64,000 nucleotides of DNA, taken from NCBI RefSeq assembly GCF_000196235.1, contig NC_008541.1:2294001-2358000 (forward strand), read 5' to 3'. Both the position numbers and the translations under genes were made by a program. The DNA is from Arthrobacter sp. FB24. Lineage in GTDB: Bacteria > Actinomycetota > Actinomycetes > Actinomycetales > Micrococcaceae. The notes below the pieces were generated by a model. The model saw nothing but the letters and a program-made list of their open reading frames with translations. It was not told where the DNA came from and ran no database searches. Of the stretch, positions 1-9,240 are shown in pieces (the first letter of the stretch is position 1; each line of letters opens with the position of its first letter).

Positions 1-471
1 GGCCTCGCCCGGTGCCTCCCCGGCAGGTTCCGCCAGCAGCGTCTGCAGGTTGGCGGCGAACAGCGCCATCATCTGCTCGGTGACGCCGCCGATGACGCTT
101 TTCCCCATTGCGGCGGCCTTTCCGGACAGGGCCAGGTCGGCGCTGACCGTACCCTGCGTCGAACCTTGCGCCTCTGCCAGGCGCAGGGTCACAGTGGCTT
201 CGGCCGTACCTTGGCCTCGGGTTTCCTGCGCCCGGCCCTGGAACACCGCGCGGTGTTCGCCGGCGTTCCGTTCGAGGACGGACATCTGCCCTTTGTACTG
301 CATGGAAACCGGTCCCAGCTTCACCTTCATCCCTATCTGATAGGCGTCGTCGGAAAGCTTGTTCAGGACCTGAGCCCCTGGAACGCATCCGGCCACGCGC
401 TGGAAGTCCATGAGCGTGTCCCAGACTTTGTCGATTGGAGCGACTACGGAGAAAGCGCTGTCTATTTGCAT
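1..471 (-). CDS. coxG: CO dehydrogenase accessory protein CoxG (SRPBCC fold), partial
   Basis: This minus-strand reading frame is cut by the left edge; 157 codons are visible, beginning MQIDSAFSVV. The sequence matches the CoxG/SRPBCC lipid- or ligand-binding fold, with the typical start (AFSVVAPIDKVWDTLMD), a CVPGA segment near residue 30, the MKVKLGPV strand and the GKSVIGG region near residue 123. In carboxydotrophs CoxG is linked to membrane recruitment of CO dehydrogenase; that role is family knowledge. The ATG shares one base with the coxE stop codon (TAATG), so the two are translationally coupled. The C-terminal part, which in some homologues carries a membrane anchor, lies outside the window. 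Confidence 0.88.
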   Translation of the reverse strand, partial: MQIDSAFSVVAPIDKVWDTLMDFQRVAGCVPGAQVLNKLSDDAYQIGMKVKLGPVSMQYKGQMSVLERNAGEHRAVFQGRAQETRGQGTAEATVTLRLAEAQGSTQGTVSADLALSGKAAAMGKSVIGGVTEQMMALFAANLQTLLAEPAGEAPGEA

Positions 472-1718
472 TAGCTGTTGCCCTGCCTCTCTTGTGTTGT
501 CCTGCGCCCGTCCCGGACCGCGGCTGCCACTTCCGCGAGGGCCGCATAGTTGTGGCCGCTGACAAAGGCGTCGCAGTAGGGGAGCGCCGCCGCCATACCT
601 CCCGCCAGCGGCCGGTAGTTCACGTCCGCCTTCCTCGGATTAACCCAGACAATCCGGTAGGCGAGCCGCTTCAGGCGTTCCATTTGCGTGGCCACGAGGT
701 CCGGATCATCCTGAGCCCAGCCGTCGGAGAGCACAACCACCACCGCACCCCTGGCCAAACCGCGGCGGCCGTGCGCATCAATGAAGCTCCGCAGGCTTTC
801 CGCGATCTGTGTCCCTCCAGCCCAGTCCGGCGCCCTCGCGGCGGCCCGGGCCAGCGCCTGATCAGGGTTCCGGACTGCCAGCTGCCGCGTCAGCCGCGTC
901 AGGCGGGTAGAGAACACGAACGCCTCCGCCCGGGCTCCGGCCACGGCGCCCTGCAGTAATGACAGGAACACCCTCGTGTAGGGCTCCATGGACGCCGATA
1001 CATCGCACAGCAGGACCAGCTGCCGCGGACGGGGCCGGCGATGGGCGTAGATGAGCCTTGTGGCATCGGAGCCGGTGCGCTGGGCTGCACGGACGGTGCT
1101 CCGGATGTCCAGCCGTGCATTGTTATGCGAAGACTTGCGGGTCCTGCGGCTCAGGCGTACCGGCGTGGCGAAGACTATCGCCCGAACGAGCCGGCGTACC
1201 TCGACCACCTCCTCGGCGGAGAGCTCAGCGAAGGACGTTTCGTGCAGTCTTTCCTCCGTCGACGCCATGGCCAGGATGGCCTCGCGCTCAGGACCGTTCC
1301 CCTCGCCGGAGTGTTCCCTGCCGGGAAGCAGAGCGGGCGGCGAAGCCTTGGGGACGGCCGCCGGCGCACTCGCCAGTCCTGACGGCGGGGCCGGGCGGAG
1401 GCGCGCCCCGGAGATGAGTGCCGGGGGTGCCTTGGTGGCGCCCCGGCTGTCGGCAGGGTCAAGCCGGCCGTCAAACACGGCGGCAAAGACGGTGTCGAAA
1501 ACCGGCACCTGCTCCCGGGAGGCCACCAGGACCACCCGGCAGGTCCAGTAAAGCTGTTCGCGGGCGAAGGGCGGGATCAGGCGGAGCGCTTCAGCCAGCC
1601 GAACGGCGCGGTCCGGGGAAGTCGACAGGCCGGCACGGCGCAGCGCCGTGACAAGGCCGGCGGCCAGGGAAGCGGCCTCCACTCCGGGCGGGCTGATGGC
1701 GGCGCCGAATTCAGCCAT
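471..1718 (-). CDS. coxE: VWA-domain protein CoxE
   Basis: The predicted protein is 415 residues. It has a variable Ala/Pro-rich middle (about residues 95-145) and a C-terminal von Willebrand A domain with the MIDAS motif DVSAS at residues 239-243, followed downstream by a GGTQI element and VLSDGW. CoxE works with the MoxR-type ATPase CoxD as a chaperone pair that matures the Mo-Cu active site of CO dehydrogenase (established for Oligotropha coxDE). The frame is open further upstream, but the ATG at 1718 overlaps the coxD stop by 8 bp, and residues upstream of it lie opposite coxD codons and look non-homologous, so I use this start. Confidence 0.9.
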   Translation of the reverse strand: MAEFGAAISPPGVEAASLAAGLVTALRRAGLSTSPDRAVRLAEALRLIPPFAREQLYWTCRVVLVASREQVPVFDTVFAAVFDGRLDPADSRGATKAPPALISGARLRPAPPSGLASAPAAVPKASPPALLPGREHSGEGNGPEREAILAMASTEERLHETSFAELSAEEVVEVRRLVRAIVFATPVRLSRRTRKSSHNNARLDIRSTVRAAQRTGSDATRLIYAHRRPRPRQLVLLCDVSASMEPYTRVFLSLLQGAVAGARAEAFVFSTRLTRLTRQLAVRNPDQALARAAARAPDWAGGTQIAESLRSFIDAHGRRGLARGAVVVVLSDGWAQDDPDLVATQMERLKRLAYRIVWVNPRKADVNYRPLAGGMAAALPYCDAFVSGHNYAALAEVAAAVRDGRRTTQERQGNS

Positions 1719-2634
1719 GGCCGTCCCCGACCAGCCAGGCCGCGCCACGCGCTCCCACGAGCTCAAGGTCGTCCCTGTTCTTGACGATCGAGCCCCAGGT
1801 CTTCTCCACGGTGGGCGCATCGATGTGCGTGATGCCGAGCACCGACAAAGCGGAGACCCAGTCGATCGCTTCGGCGATCCCGGGAGGCTTGGCCATGTCC
1901 AGTGAACGCATCTTCGTGATGGCGGACGCTGCCTCCTGTGCCAGGGGACCGGCGCTTCCGGGGACACGGCGCCGCACGATCTCGGCAATCCGCGCGGGCA
2001 CGGGGTAGTCGATCCAGTGATAGAGGCAGCGGCGCGTGAGCGCGTCATGCAGGTCCCTCGTCCGGTTGGACGTGAGGACCACAACCGGCGGATGCGTGGC
2101 CCGGATGGTGCCCAGTTCCGGGATGGTCACAGCCGCCTCTGCCAGCAGTTCGAAGGTGAACGCCTCGAATTCGGCGTCAGCCCTGTCGATCTCGTCAAGC
2201 AGCAGCACGGCCGGGCGCGGTCCGGGATGTTCGATTGCCTGGAGCAGCGGCCGGCGCAGCAGGTACTGCGGCCCGAAGAGGTCCGACTCGTTCAGGGCTG
2301 CGTCGCGGACTTCTGCCAGCCGGATCCCGAGCAGCTGGCGCTGGTGGTTCCATTCATAGAGCGCTTCACCTGCGTCAATCCCCTCATAGCACTGCAGCCG
2401 GAACAGGGGAGTGTTGAGCACGTGGGCCAGCGCCTTCGCAGCCTCCGTCTTGCCCACCCCCGCTTCTCCTTCCAGCAGGATGGGCTGGGGCAAACGCACG
2501 GCCAGGAACAGCGCCGTGGCCAGTCCGACGTCGGCGAGGTAGTCGACGTCGTCAAGTGCAGCCATTAGCGACGGAACGTCAGGAACCAGCTGCTGCACAT
2601 CTTCTTCCGCGCCACTGCGCGCAGCGTTGTTCAC
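1711..2634 (-). CDS. coxD: MoxR-family AAA+ ATPase CoxD
   Basis: This is a 307-residue AAA+ protein with Walker A GEAGVGKT at residues 56-63, Walker B VLLLDEID at 143-150, and a sensor-like TSNRTRDL segment. It starts with GTG, which overlaps the stop of the upstream cytidylyltransferase gene (GTGA). CoxD is needed for sulfuration and reconstitution of the [CuSMoO2] cluster of CO dehydrogenase in Oligotropha. The adjacent VWA partner coxE and the form I coxL upstream make this assignment more specific than a generic MoxR call. Confidence 0.92.
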   Translation of the reverse strand: MNNAARSGAEEDVQQLVPDVPSLMAALDDVDYLADVGLATALFLAVRLPQPILLEGEAGVGKTEAAKALAHVLNTPLFRLQCYEGIDAGEALYEWNHQRQLLGIRLAEVRDAALNESDLFGPQYLLRRPLLQAIEHPGPRPAVLLLDEIDRADAEFEAFTFELLAEAAVTIPELGTIRATHPPVVVLTSNRTRDLHDALTRRCLYHWIDYPVPARIAEIVRRRVPGSAGPLAQEAASAITKMRSLDMAKPPGIAEAIDWVSALSVLGITHIDAPTVEKTWGSIVKNRDDLELVGARGAAWLVGDGHG

Positions 2635-3299
2635 GGTGCGCCCCGAAGTGCGTTGAGCACCCGTTCGTAGTCCTCATCGGTGTTGATGTCCAGGGGAATA
2701 GCGCCGGAGACGGTTACCTCGGCCACCTCCGACGCCCGCTCCTCCAGCAACTTCCAAACCGCCTTGTCGCCGTGCAGTCCGGCGAGCGCCGGCAGGGCGG
2801 ACCGGGCAAAGGCAAACGGATGGCCGATTCCGTCGTCGTAGCGGCAGACGGCGATTCCGGACTGCCCGCGTCCCGCCAGCAACCTGTACACGTTCCGGGC
2901 CATGACCCCCGGCTGGTCCCCGAGCAACAGGACCACCACGTCAGTGTCGGAATGAAGCGACGGCAGGGCGGCGGCTATCGACGATCCACACCCGGTGCCG
3001 AAGTCCGGGTTGACGGCGACATCGCAGCCAGCCGTGTTCACGCCTTTCAGCACCTCTTCGCTCGAGCCGCCCACCGCCAACACCAGCTGGGCGAAGCCGC
3101 AGGCCCGGGCGGTGGCCAGTACGGCGTCGAGCAGCACCCCGTCTCCGTAGGGAAGGAGCTGCTTGGGGCGTCCCAGCCGGCGAGATCCGCCCGCAGCCAG
3201 GACCAGCCCGGCAATCCGGGGCTTTCCGGTTGGACGGCCAGGTGTCAGCGGGTCAGGGCTGCGTGCATGGCGCGGCTGGGCTTCAGCGGGAGGCGTCAT
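2631..3299 (-). CDS. MocA-like molybdenum cofactor cytidylyltransferase
   Basis: This 222-residue NTP-transferase has the nucleotide-binding signature LVLAAGGSRRLGRPK at residues 32-46 and a LLGDQPG segment in the middle. CO dehydrogenase uses the cytosine dinucleotide form of the molybdenum cofactor, so a MocA-type CTP:molybdopterin cytidylyltransferase is the fitting function; the MobA-type (GTP) alternative is less consistent with the context. The frame extends 34 codons further upstream, but that part overlaps the XdhC coding region heavily. The ATG at 3299 leaves a 17-bp overlap with the upstream gene. Confidence 0.8.
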   Translation of the reverse strand: MTPPAEAQPRHARSPDPLTPGRPTGKPRIAGLVLAAGGSRRLGRPKQLLPYGDGVLLDAVLATARACGFAQLVLAVGGSSEEVLKGVNTAGCDVAVNPDFGTGCGSSIAAALPSLHSDTDVVVLLLGDQPGVMARNVYRLLAGRGQSGIAVCRYDDGIGHPFAFARSALPALAGLHGDKAVWKLLEERASEVAEVTVSGAIPLDINTDEDYERVLNALRGAP

Positions 3300-4188
3300 A
3301 GCGTTCCGGATCTTTGCGGAATGCCTCGTAGCATCCCCGGGAACAGAAATAAATGGTGGTGCCGCCGTGCTCGAGGTGCAGCGTTGACTCGACGGCGGCA
3401 ACAGTCATCCCGCACACAGGGTCAATGGCCGTCGCCGGTGCGCTTTGTCCAGCCGCCGGGTGCCGTCCCTTGGCCCGTTCGGCAATGAGCTGCGCGAGGA
3501 TGGACACGGCGATCTCGCCCGGGGTGCGGGCTCCCAGGTCCAGCCCTGCCGGGCTGAACACACGGGAGCGCAAAGATTCGTCCACGTCCAGGGATGCCAG
3601 GACGGCGGCGCCCCGCACCTCGCTGGCAACCAGCGCGACGTAGGGCACCCCGGCACGCAGGGCGCCTTCCAGCGCACCTTCTTCCTCCCTGCCGTGGGAA
3701 GCGACGATCAGGGCGGCGTCGTCGGGCCGGGGGTCGGCCGCCTGCCCGTCGGTCAGTTCCATCTGCAGGCCGACTCCGGCTCCGAGTGAAGCCAGGGCCT
3801 GGGCCACCGGGGTTGTGCCGACCACTAGGACCCGCGGCGCCGGGATGTGCGGCTCGAGGAAGATTTCCACCGCTCCTCCGCTGAGGCAGGGGTTTGACAC
3901 CTCGACGGCGCCTTCCTCGCTCCGGTGCGACGGCTCGCCGGGCACAACGCGGAGCAACAATGGCTCCTGGGCTGCGAGTGCCTTCAGGCTATATTCCCGC
4001 ACGGAGGCTTCGACGCAGTTTCCGCCCACGAAGCCATTCATTTCCCCGGTGGACAGGATCAGGGCGTTGTCACCGGCGTGTGCGCTCGTGGGCCGCTGCG
4101 CCCGCACAACCGTGGCACGGACGAAGGGCTCCCGGCGGCTGATGAGTTCCGTTGCCCTTGCCGCAAGGGTTTCTCCCGTGGCCTGCAT
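3283..4188 (-). CDS. XdhC/CoxF-family maturation protein fused to a C-terminal YHS domain
   Basis: The 301-residue protein has an N-terminal XdhC domain with GGNCVE (Cys58) and CLSGG (Cys101), a Rossmann-like XdhC C-terminal region from about residue 119 (VLVVGTTPVAQALA), and a C-terminal YHS domain. The YHS domain shows DPVCGM (Cys259) and YFCSRGC (Cys282, Cys286). XdhC proteins hold and sulfurate molybdenum cofactor for xanthine dehydrogenase-family enzymes. YHS domains are often attached to heavy-metal proteins such as copper ATPases. The gene starts one base after the coxL stop, so it belongs to the cox operon. A role of the YHS part in copper delivery is my inference. Confidence 0.85.
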   Translation of the reverse strand: MQATGETLAARATELISRREPFVRATVVRAQRPTSAHAGDNALILSTGEMNGFVGGNCVEASVREYSLKALAAQEPLLLRVVPGEPSHRSEEGAVEVSNPCLSGGAVEIFLEPHIPAPRVLVVGTTPVAQALASLGAGVGLQMELTDGQAADPRPDDAALIVASHGREEEGALEGALRAGVPYVALVASEVRGAAVLASLDVDESLRSRVFSPAGLDLGARTPGEIAVSILAQLIAERAKGRHPAAGQSAPATAIDPVCGMTVAAVESTLHLEHGGTTIYFCSRGCYEAFRKDPERYDASR

Positions 4189-4189
4189 G

Positions 4190-6583
4190 TCAGATCGGTG
4201 GCCTTGGCCGGCCCTGCATGGCCTCCCATACCCGGGCGGGCGTGCACGGCATGTCCATGTGGACGACCCCGTAAGGTGCCAGGGCGTCGACGATCGCGTT
4301 CACGATGGCCGGGGGCGAGCCGACTGTGGCGGACTCTCCGATGCCCTTGGCGCCGATGGGGTGGTGCGGTGACGGCGTCACTGTAAATCCGGTCTCCCAG
4401 TCCGGTACCTCCATCGCCGTGGGGATCAGGTAGTCCATAAAGGAGCCGCCCAGGCAGTTGCCCGCCTCATCGAACTCAATGATTTCCATGAGGGCCATGC
4501 CGACGCCGTCGGTCAGGCCGCCGTGCACCTGGCCTTCGATAATCATCGGGTTGATCCGGGTCCCGCAGTCATCCACCGCGATGAAACGCCGCACCTTGAC
4601 GTGGCCTGTACCCGGATCGATGTCCACTACGCAGATGTAGGCACCGAAGGGGAACGTCAGGTTCGGCGGGTCGTAGGTGACCTCTGCGTCGAGGTTGCCG
4701 TCGATTCCCTCGGGGAGCGTCATTGTGCCGTGGGCGGCCATGGCGATTTCCTCGATGGTCTTCCCGGCGCCGGGATCGCCCTTGACGAACCAGCGGCCCT
4801 TCTCCCACTCGAGGTCTTCGGGCCGGGTTTCGAGCATGGCTGCGGCGATAAGCTTCGCCTTTTCGCGGACCTTCCGCGCAACGAGTGCCACCGCCCCGCC
4901 GCTGACCGGTGTCGACCGGCTCCCGTACGTGCCCAGGCCGAAGGGCGTCTGGTCCGTGTCGCCGTGGACGACGTCGATGTTCTCCGGCGGAATGCCGAGC
5001 TCTTCCGCGACGATCTGCGCGAACGTGGTCTCGTGGCCCTGCCCCTGGCTCTGGACGGAAAGCCGCACGACGGCCTTGCCGGTGGGGTGGACGCGCAACT
5101 CGGCGCCGTCGGCCATGCCCAGACCCACGATGTCGAAGTGCTTGCGGGGGCCGGCTCCCACGACCTCAGTGAAGAAGGCGACGCCGATGCCCATGAGTTC
5201 GCCACGTTCGCGTTTTTCTACCTGCTCGCGCCGGAGCGCCTCGTAGCCGGCCATCTTCATCGACAGGCGCATGGCCTCTTCATAGTTGCCTGAGTCATAG
5301 ACCCAGCCGGTTTTGTTCGCGTAGGGGAACTGTTCGGGCTTGATGAAGTTCTTCAGCCGGAGTTCCGCCGGGTCCATGTCCAGCTTTCGGGCCAGGATGT
5401 CCACCATCCGCTCCACCAGGTAGACGGCTTCCGTCACCCGGAACGAGCACGCGTAGGCAACGCCGCCCGGAGCCTTGTTGGTGTAGACGCCTCTGACCTT
5501 GCAGAACGCGGCCTTCAGGTCGTAGCTGCCAGTGAAGATCGAGAAGAAGCCGGCGGGGTTCTTGGTGGGCTGCGCGGTGGCGTTGAACGCGCCGTGATCG
5601 GCCAGCACGCTGGTCCTGAGAGCGAGGATCTTGCCGTCTTTGGTGGCGGCGATCTCGCCCTGCATGATGTAGTCCCGGGCGAACGACGTCGACATCAGGT
5701 TTTCCGAGCGGTCCTCCACCCACTTCACCGGCTTGCCGGTGACGATCGATCCGACGACGGCGAGGATGTAGCCGGGATAGATGCCCACCTTGTTACCGAA
5801 CCCGCCGCCGATATCAGGAGAGACTATACGGATCTTGTGTTCGGGGATGCCGGCCACAATCGCGAACAGGGTGCGGTGCGCGTGCGGGGCCTGGGTCGTC
5901 TCATAGAGCGTCAGCTTTCCGGAGACGGCATCGAAGTCCGCGACGGCGCCGCAGGTCTCCATGGGTGCCGGATGGACTCGAGGGTAGACGACCTCCTGTG
6001 CCACTACGACGTCGGCGGCGGCGAATACCGCCTCGGTTTCCGCCTCATCGCCCATCTCCCAGTCGAAAATCCGGTTGTCCGTCCGGCCTTCGAGATCATC
6101 CCGGATCAGGGGGGCGTCCGGGTCCAGGGCTTTGCGCGCATCGATCACCGGAGGGAGCAGGTCATATTCGACGTCGATCAGTTCCAAGGCGTCGCGGGCG
6201 GCGTAGCGGTTCTCCGCGACGACGAAAGCAACCTCCTGCCCCTGGAAGCGCACTTTGTCGGTCACGAGCACGGCCTGCACATCCGCTGAAAGCGTGGGCG
6301 CCCAGGCCAGATTGAGCGCCAGCAGGTCCTTGCCGGTGATCACGGCGAGTACTTTCGGGTGGGCCAACGCGTTGGTGGTGTCGATCGAGACCAGCCGCGC
6401 ATGGGCGACCGGGGCGCGCAGGATGGCGCCGTGCAGCATTCCCGGCAGCACAATGTCGTCGACGTAGTGGCCCATCCCACGGACGAACCGGGGGTCTTCC
6501 TTGCGCTGGATGCGCCCGTACCCGATCGGGCGGTCGGCGTCACCGGCCGCCGGATTGCCGGGCCGATGGTGGGTAACAGTCAT
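4190..6583 (-). CDS. coxL: Aerobic CO dehydrogenase large subunit, form I
   Basis: The 797-residue molybdenum subunit carries AYACSFR at residues 376-382, with Cys379 encoded at 5447-5449. This matches the AYxCSFR loop that defines form I, true CO dehydrogenases; form II homologues have AYRGAGR instead. Other family landmarks are [16 protein letters not shown] near residue 21, GGGFGNK near 259, and [17 protein letters not shown] near the C-terminus, which contains the conserved active-site glutamate. It oxidises CO to CO2 and passes electrons through CoxS and CoxM towards the respiratory chain. Its ATG overlaps the coxS stop (ATGA). Length is close to the roughly 800-residue norm and the gene is intact. 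Confidence 0.96.
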   Translation of the reverse strand: MTVTHHRPGNPAAGDADRPIGYGRIQRKEDPRFVRGMGHYVDDIVLPGMLHGAILRAPVAHARLVSIDTTNALAHPKVLAVITGKDLLALNLAWAPTLSADVQAVLVTDKVRFQGQEVAFVVAENRYAARDALELIDVEYDLLPPVIDARKALDPDAPLIRDDLEGRTDNRIFDWEMGDEAETEAVFAAADVVVAQEVVYPRVHPAPMETCGAVADFDAVSGKLTLYETTQAPHAHRTLFAIVAGIPEHKIRIVSPDIGGGFGNKVGIYPGYILAVVGSIVTGKPVKWVEDRSENLMSTSFARDYIMQGEIAATKDGKILALRTSVLADHGAFNATAQPTKNPAGFFSIFTGSYDLKAAFCKVRGVYTNKAPGGVAYACSFRVTEAVYLVERMVDILARKLDMDPAELRLKNFIKPEQFPYANKTGWVYDSGNYEEAMRLSMKMAGYEALRREQVEKRERGELMGIGVAFFTEVVGAGPRKHFDIVGLGMADGAELRVHPTGKAVVRLSVQSQGQGHETTFAQIVAEELGIPPENIDVVHGDTDQTPFGLGTYGSRSTPVSGGAVALVARKVREKAKLIAAAMLETRPEDLEWEKGRWFVKGDPGAGKTIEEIAMAAHGTMTLPEGIDGNLDAEVTYDPPNLTFPFGAYICVVDIDPGTGHVKVRRFIAVDDCGTRINPMIIEGQVHGGLTDGVGMALMEIIEFDEAGNCLGGSFMDYLIPTAMEVPDWETGFTVTPSPHHPIGAKGIGESATVGSPPAIVNAIVDALAPYGVVHMDMPCTPARVWEAMQGRPRPPI

Positions 6584-7131
6584 GCCTTCACCTCTGTGTC
6601 TGCGACGTCCGGGACCGCCGTGTCCGTACCCTCGATGACTTCGTCTGGTGCAGCAACGTCAGCGGCCGCCCCTGCCGGGTGGGCGGCAGCCCACTGCACT
6701 GAGCGGACGATGGTGGCATATCCGGTGCAGCGGCAGATCTGCCCGGAAATGGCCTTCCGGATCTCGGTGTCGTCCGGATACGGGTTCTTGTCCAGCAAGG
6801 CGCGGGCCGTGAGCATCATGCCGGGGGTGCAGAAGCCGCACTGCAGCCCGTGCTCCTCCATGAACCCCTGCTGAACCGGATCGAGAGTGCCTGCCGTGGC
6901 GAGTCCTTCAACGGTGCGGATATCGTGGCCGGCCGCCATCGCCGCGAGCACGGTGCAGGACTTCACGGGCTGGCCGTCCATTAGGACCACGCACGTTCCG
7001 CAGTTGGTGGTGTCGCACCCCCAGTGCGTGCCCGTGAGGCCAAGGACTTCGCGGATGTAATGAACCAGCAGCACCCGCGGTTCGATGTCGGAGGCTACTT
7101 CGTTGCCGTTCACGGTCATGCTGATCTGCAT
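6580..7131 (-). CDS. coxS: CO dehydrogenase small subunit ([2Fe-2S])
   Basis: From the ATG at 7131 the product is 183 residues. The N-terminal plant-type [2Fe-2S] site is formed by Cys39, Cys44, Cys47 and Cys59 ([10 protein letters not shown]), and the second site by Cys98, Cys101, Cys133 and Cys135 (CGFC, CRC). This is the full eight-cysteine set of the xanthine oxidase family. The C-terminal 25-30 residues are acidic and Ala/Asp-rich, longer than usual. The start lies 5 bp after the coxM stop; the frame is open for 42 further codons, but these lie inside coxM and do not resemble the family. Confidence 0.94.
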   Translation of the reverse strand: MQISMTVNGNEVASDIEPRVLLVHYIREVLGLTGTHWGCDTTNCGTCVVLMDGQPVKSCTVLAAMAAGHDIRTVEGLATAGTLDPVQQGFMEEHGLQCGFCTPGMMLTARALLDKNPYPDDTEIRKAISGQICRCTGYATIVRSVQWAAAHPAGAAADVAAPDEVIEGTDTAVPDVADTEVKA

Positions 7132-7136
7132 GGAGC

Positions 7137-8015
7137 TCAACCTTCCTGTGTTCCGGCAGCCCGGGCGCATGCCAGCCGCAGGACTCTGCGGGTGAGCTCG
7201 TCGGCCAGATGCCGTTTGTAGTCGATCTGTCCGCGCTGATCCGCGACGGGATCGCACGCGATGGCTGCCTGCCGGCCGGCCTCGACGAAAAGCTCCTCGC
7301 GGGGTTGCTGTCCAAGGAGCACGGCTGCGGCTTCCTCGATTGTTCCGTCGAGGCCCAGTGCCGTGAGACCTATGGCCGCGGCATCGACGCTACCGTCGTC
7401 CGCCAGCGAGACAGCCGCCCCGGCTGCGGCGACGGCCCAGTCGCCAACCCGGCGTTCCACTTTTTCGTAGGCGCTTCCCGAGCTCGGACGAACGGGGAAC
7501 CGGACTTCGCACAGCAACTCGTCTGGTGCCACCGCCGTTTCATAGGGGCCGCGGTGGAACTCCTTCATGTCGACGAGGCGTTCGCCGCCGGGACCGCGGA
7601 CCACCGCCACAGCACGCAGGACGTCGCAGACCGTGGAAAGGTCTTCGGCCGGGTCGGCCTGGCACAGGGAACCGCCAATGGTTCCGCGGTTGCGGACCAC
7701 AGGATCCGCGATGACCGCTTCGGCGTCCGAAATAATCGGGAAGAGTCGGGCTACTTCGGCTGATTCCAGGAGGGCCGTATGGCGAGTCAGCGCGCCCACC
7801 CGCAGGTGATCCCCGTCGAGAAGGATGAAGTCGAGCTCGAACAGGTCGTTGATGTCAATCAGCCATTCGGGACGGGCCAGGCGGAGTTTCATCATGGGCA
7901 GCAGACTGTGCCCGCCGGCTATCACCCGGGACTCGGGGCCGTGGCGTGCAAGAAGTTCAAGGGCATCGTTCACCGTGCTGGCCCGCACGTAATCAAAAGG
8001 AGCCGGAATCTGCAT
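7137..8015 (-). CDS. coxM: CO dehydrogenase medium subunit (FAD-binding)
   Basis: The 292-residue flavoprotein has both FAD-pyrophosphate motifs of the family, AGGHSLLP at residues 33-40 and TIGGS at 112-116. It accepts electrons from CoxS. It is the first gene of the cox operon, with a good ribosome binding site (GAGGTAGGG) a few bases before the ATG. The order M-S-L is the standard one for CO dehydrogenase structural genes. Confidence 0.94.
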   Translation of the reverse strand: MQIPAPFDYVRASTVNDALELLARHGPESRVIAGGHSLLPMMKLRLARPEWLIDINDLFELDFILLDGDHLRVGALTRHTALLESAEVARLFPIISDAEAVIADPVVRNRGTIGGSLCQADPAEDLSTVCDVLRAVAVVRGPGGERLVDMKEFHRGPYETAVAPDELLCEVRFPVRPSSGSAYEKVERRVGDWAVAAAGAAVSLADDGSVDAAAIGLTALGLDGTIEEAAAVLLGQQPREELFVEAGRQAAIACDPVADQRGQIDYKRHLADELTRRVLRLACARAAGTQEG

Positions 8016-8068
8016 TGTCCCTACCTCACTCCATGGCGCCGCACACTGTAAGACGCCGATTTGAAGTC

Positions 8069-8098
8069 AGTCTTGTCCCGGCCCGAGTGGAGTGTCAA
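8069..8098 (-). promoter_or_regulatory. Candidate cox operon promoter
   Basis: Read on the minus strand there is a perfect -35 TTGACA (8093-8098), an 18-nt spacer and AAGACT (8069-8074) as a weak -10. It points into coxM. Confidence 0.5.
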
Positions 8099-8103
8099 TA
8101 TCG

Positions 8104-8123
8104 TCATAAGCGAAGGGTTATGA
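8104..8123. promoter_or_regulatory. LysR-type operator dyad between coxM and the LysR gene
   Basis: A perfect inverted repeat, TCATAA-N8-TTATGA, sits 5 bp upstream of the cox -35 box and 4 bp before the GTG of the divergent LysR gene, covering its ribosome binding site. This is the expected place for a LysR-type protein that activates the divergent operon and represses itself. Binding by this particular regulator is inferred. Confidence 0.6.
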
Positions 8124-8127
8124 AGCC

Positions 8128-9111
8128 GTGTCGATGACTTTGAGCCAGCTGCGGGCCTTCGCGCTCGTGGCCAGACTGGGGTCGCTTCACGCTGCCGCGG
8201 CGGCCCTGGCTGTCAGCGAGCCGGCGGTCTCCTCGGCCCTGGCTGCGCTCCGGAGGGACCTTGGCGACCCCCTCTTCGTCCGTGCTGCCGGAGGCATTGC
8301 CCTGACGCCGGGCGGCCGGGCGCTGGCGGACTATGCCCAGGAAATCGTCGGCCTGGCTGACCAAGCCCGGTGGGAGGTCTCCCACGCAACCACAGACGCG
8401 GGGTTGCTGAGAATCGTCGCAACAGCTCCGTTCGCTGAACATGCGGCCGGACGGCTGCTCGACCTCTTCACCAAACGGGTCCCCGGAGCCTCTGTCGATG
8501 TCGTAGTGGAGTCCGCTGCTAACATAGCGTCTCTTCTGCTTGACCGCGCCTTCGACATAGCCCTCGGGGCCATGCCTACGCAGCCAGCCGGCCCGGGTGC
8601 CGACGTCGGACTGGAGATGGTCCCTTTCCTGCGGTATCAGCGCGTCTTTGTGGTGGCGGCGTCGCATCCCCTCGCAGTGCTGCACGGGCCGGTACCACTG
8701 GCCCGGCTACTGGACCGCCCGTGGTTCGCCGGCCCCTCCGGCATCCAGTCGGAGACGGATGAAGGGCGGTGGCTGTCGTCGATGGGCGTAGTGCCCGAAG
8801 TGATCCGGCTAAGCAGCGAAACCGACGCGCTCGCCGCGGTCAGAGCGGGAGAGGGTTTGACACTGGCCGTGGGGCATATTGTGCGGGCGGAACTCCAAAC
8901 CGGAGTCCTTGTGCGCGTACCGGTCGTCGGAACTCCAGTTTCCGGTCTGTGGTGGGCAAGCACGCTTAGCCACGGCCGGACAACCTCCAAGGCAAAGGCG
9001 CTGCAGCGCTTCGTCACCACACCGGATGCAACAGCCGCCATGGTTGCTCCGGGCGGCTCGCGGGGGCTTGAACGACGGGGATCCAAAGTTCACGTTGCTC
9101 TCTGGAGCTGA
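8128..9111 (+). CDS. LysR-family transcriptional regulator, probable cox regulator
   Basis: The 327-residue protein has an N-terminal winged helix-turn-helix (residues 1-60, with SEPAVSSALAALRRDLG as the recognition segment) and a periplasmic-binding-like effector domain from about residue 90. It is divergent from coxM, with a 112-bp shared control region holding a dyad. The start is GTG at 8128; an ATG two codons later (8134) is also possible. The last 25 residues are basic and variable. CO or another co-inducer as ligand cannot be told from the sequence. Confidence 0.85.
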   Translation: MSMTLSQLRAFALVARLGSLHAAAAALAVSEPAVSSALAALRRDLGDPLFVRAAGGIALTPGGRALADYAQEIVGLADQARWEVSHATTDAGLLRIVATAPFAEHAAGRLLDLFTKRVPGASVDVVVESAANIASLLLDRAFDIALGAMPTQPAGPGADVGLEMVPFLRYQRVFVVAASHPLAVLHGPVPLARLLDRPWFAGPSGIQSETDEGRWLSSMGVVPEVIRLSSETDALAAVRAGEGLTLAVGHIVRAELQTGVLVRVPVVGTPVSGLWWASTLSHGRTTSKAKALQRFVTTPDATAAMVAPGGSRGLERRGSKVHVALWS

Positions 9112-9240
9112 GGCCGAGGGCCATCGCCGCCCCTATGCAGTCCGGCACGACTGGGGCAACATATGAAGTGTTCCAAGCCCGGGCGGCCACCGGATCCACG
9201 GGTGGTCCGGGTATCGACCGGCACGAGAGGACACCTGAAG

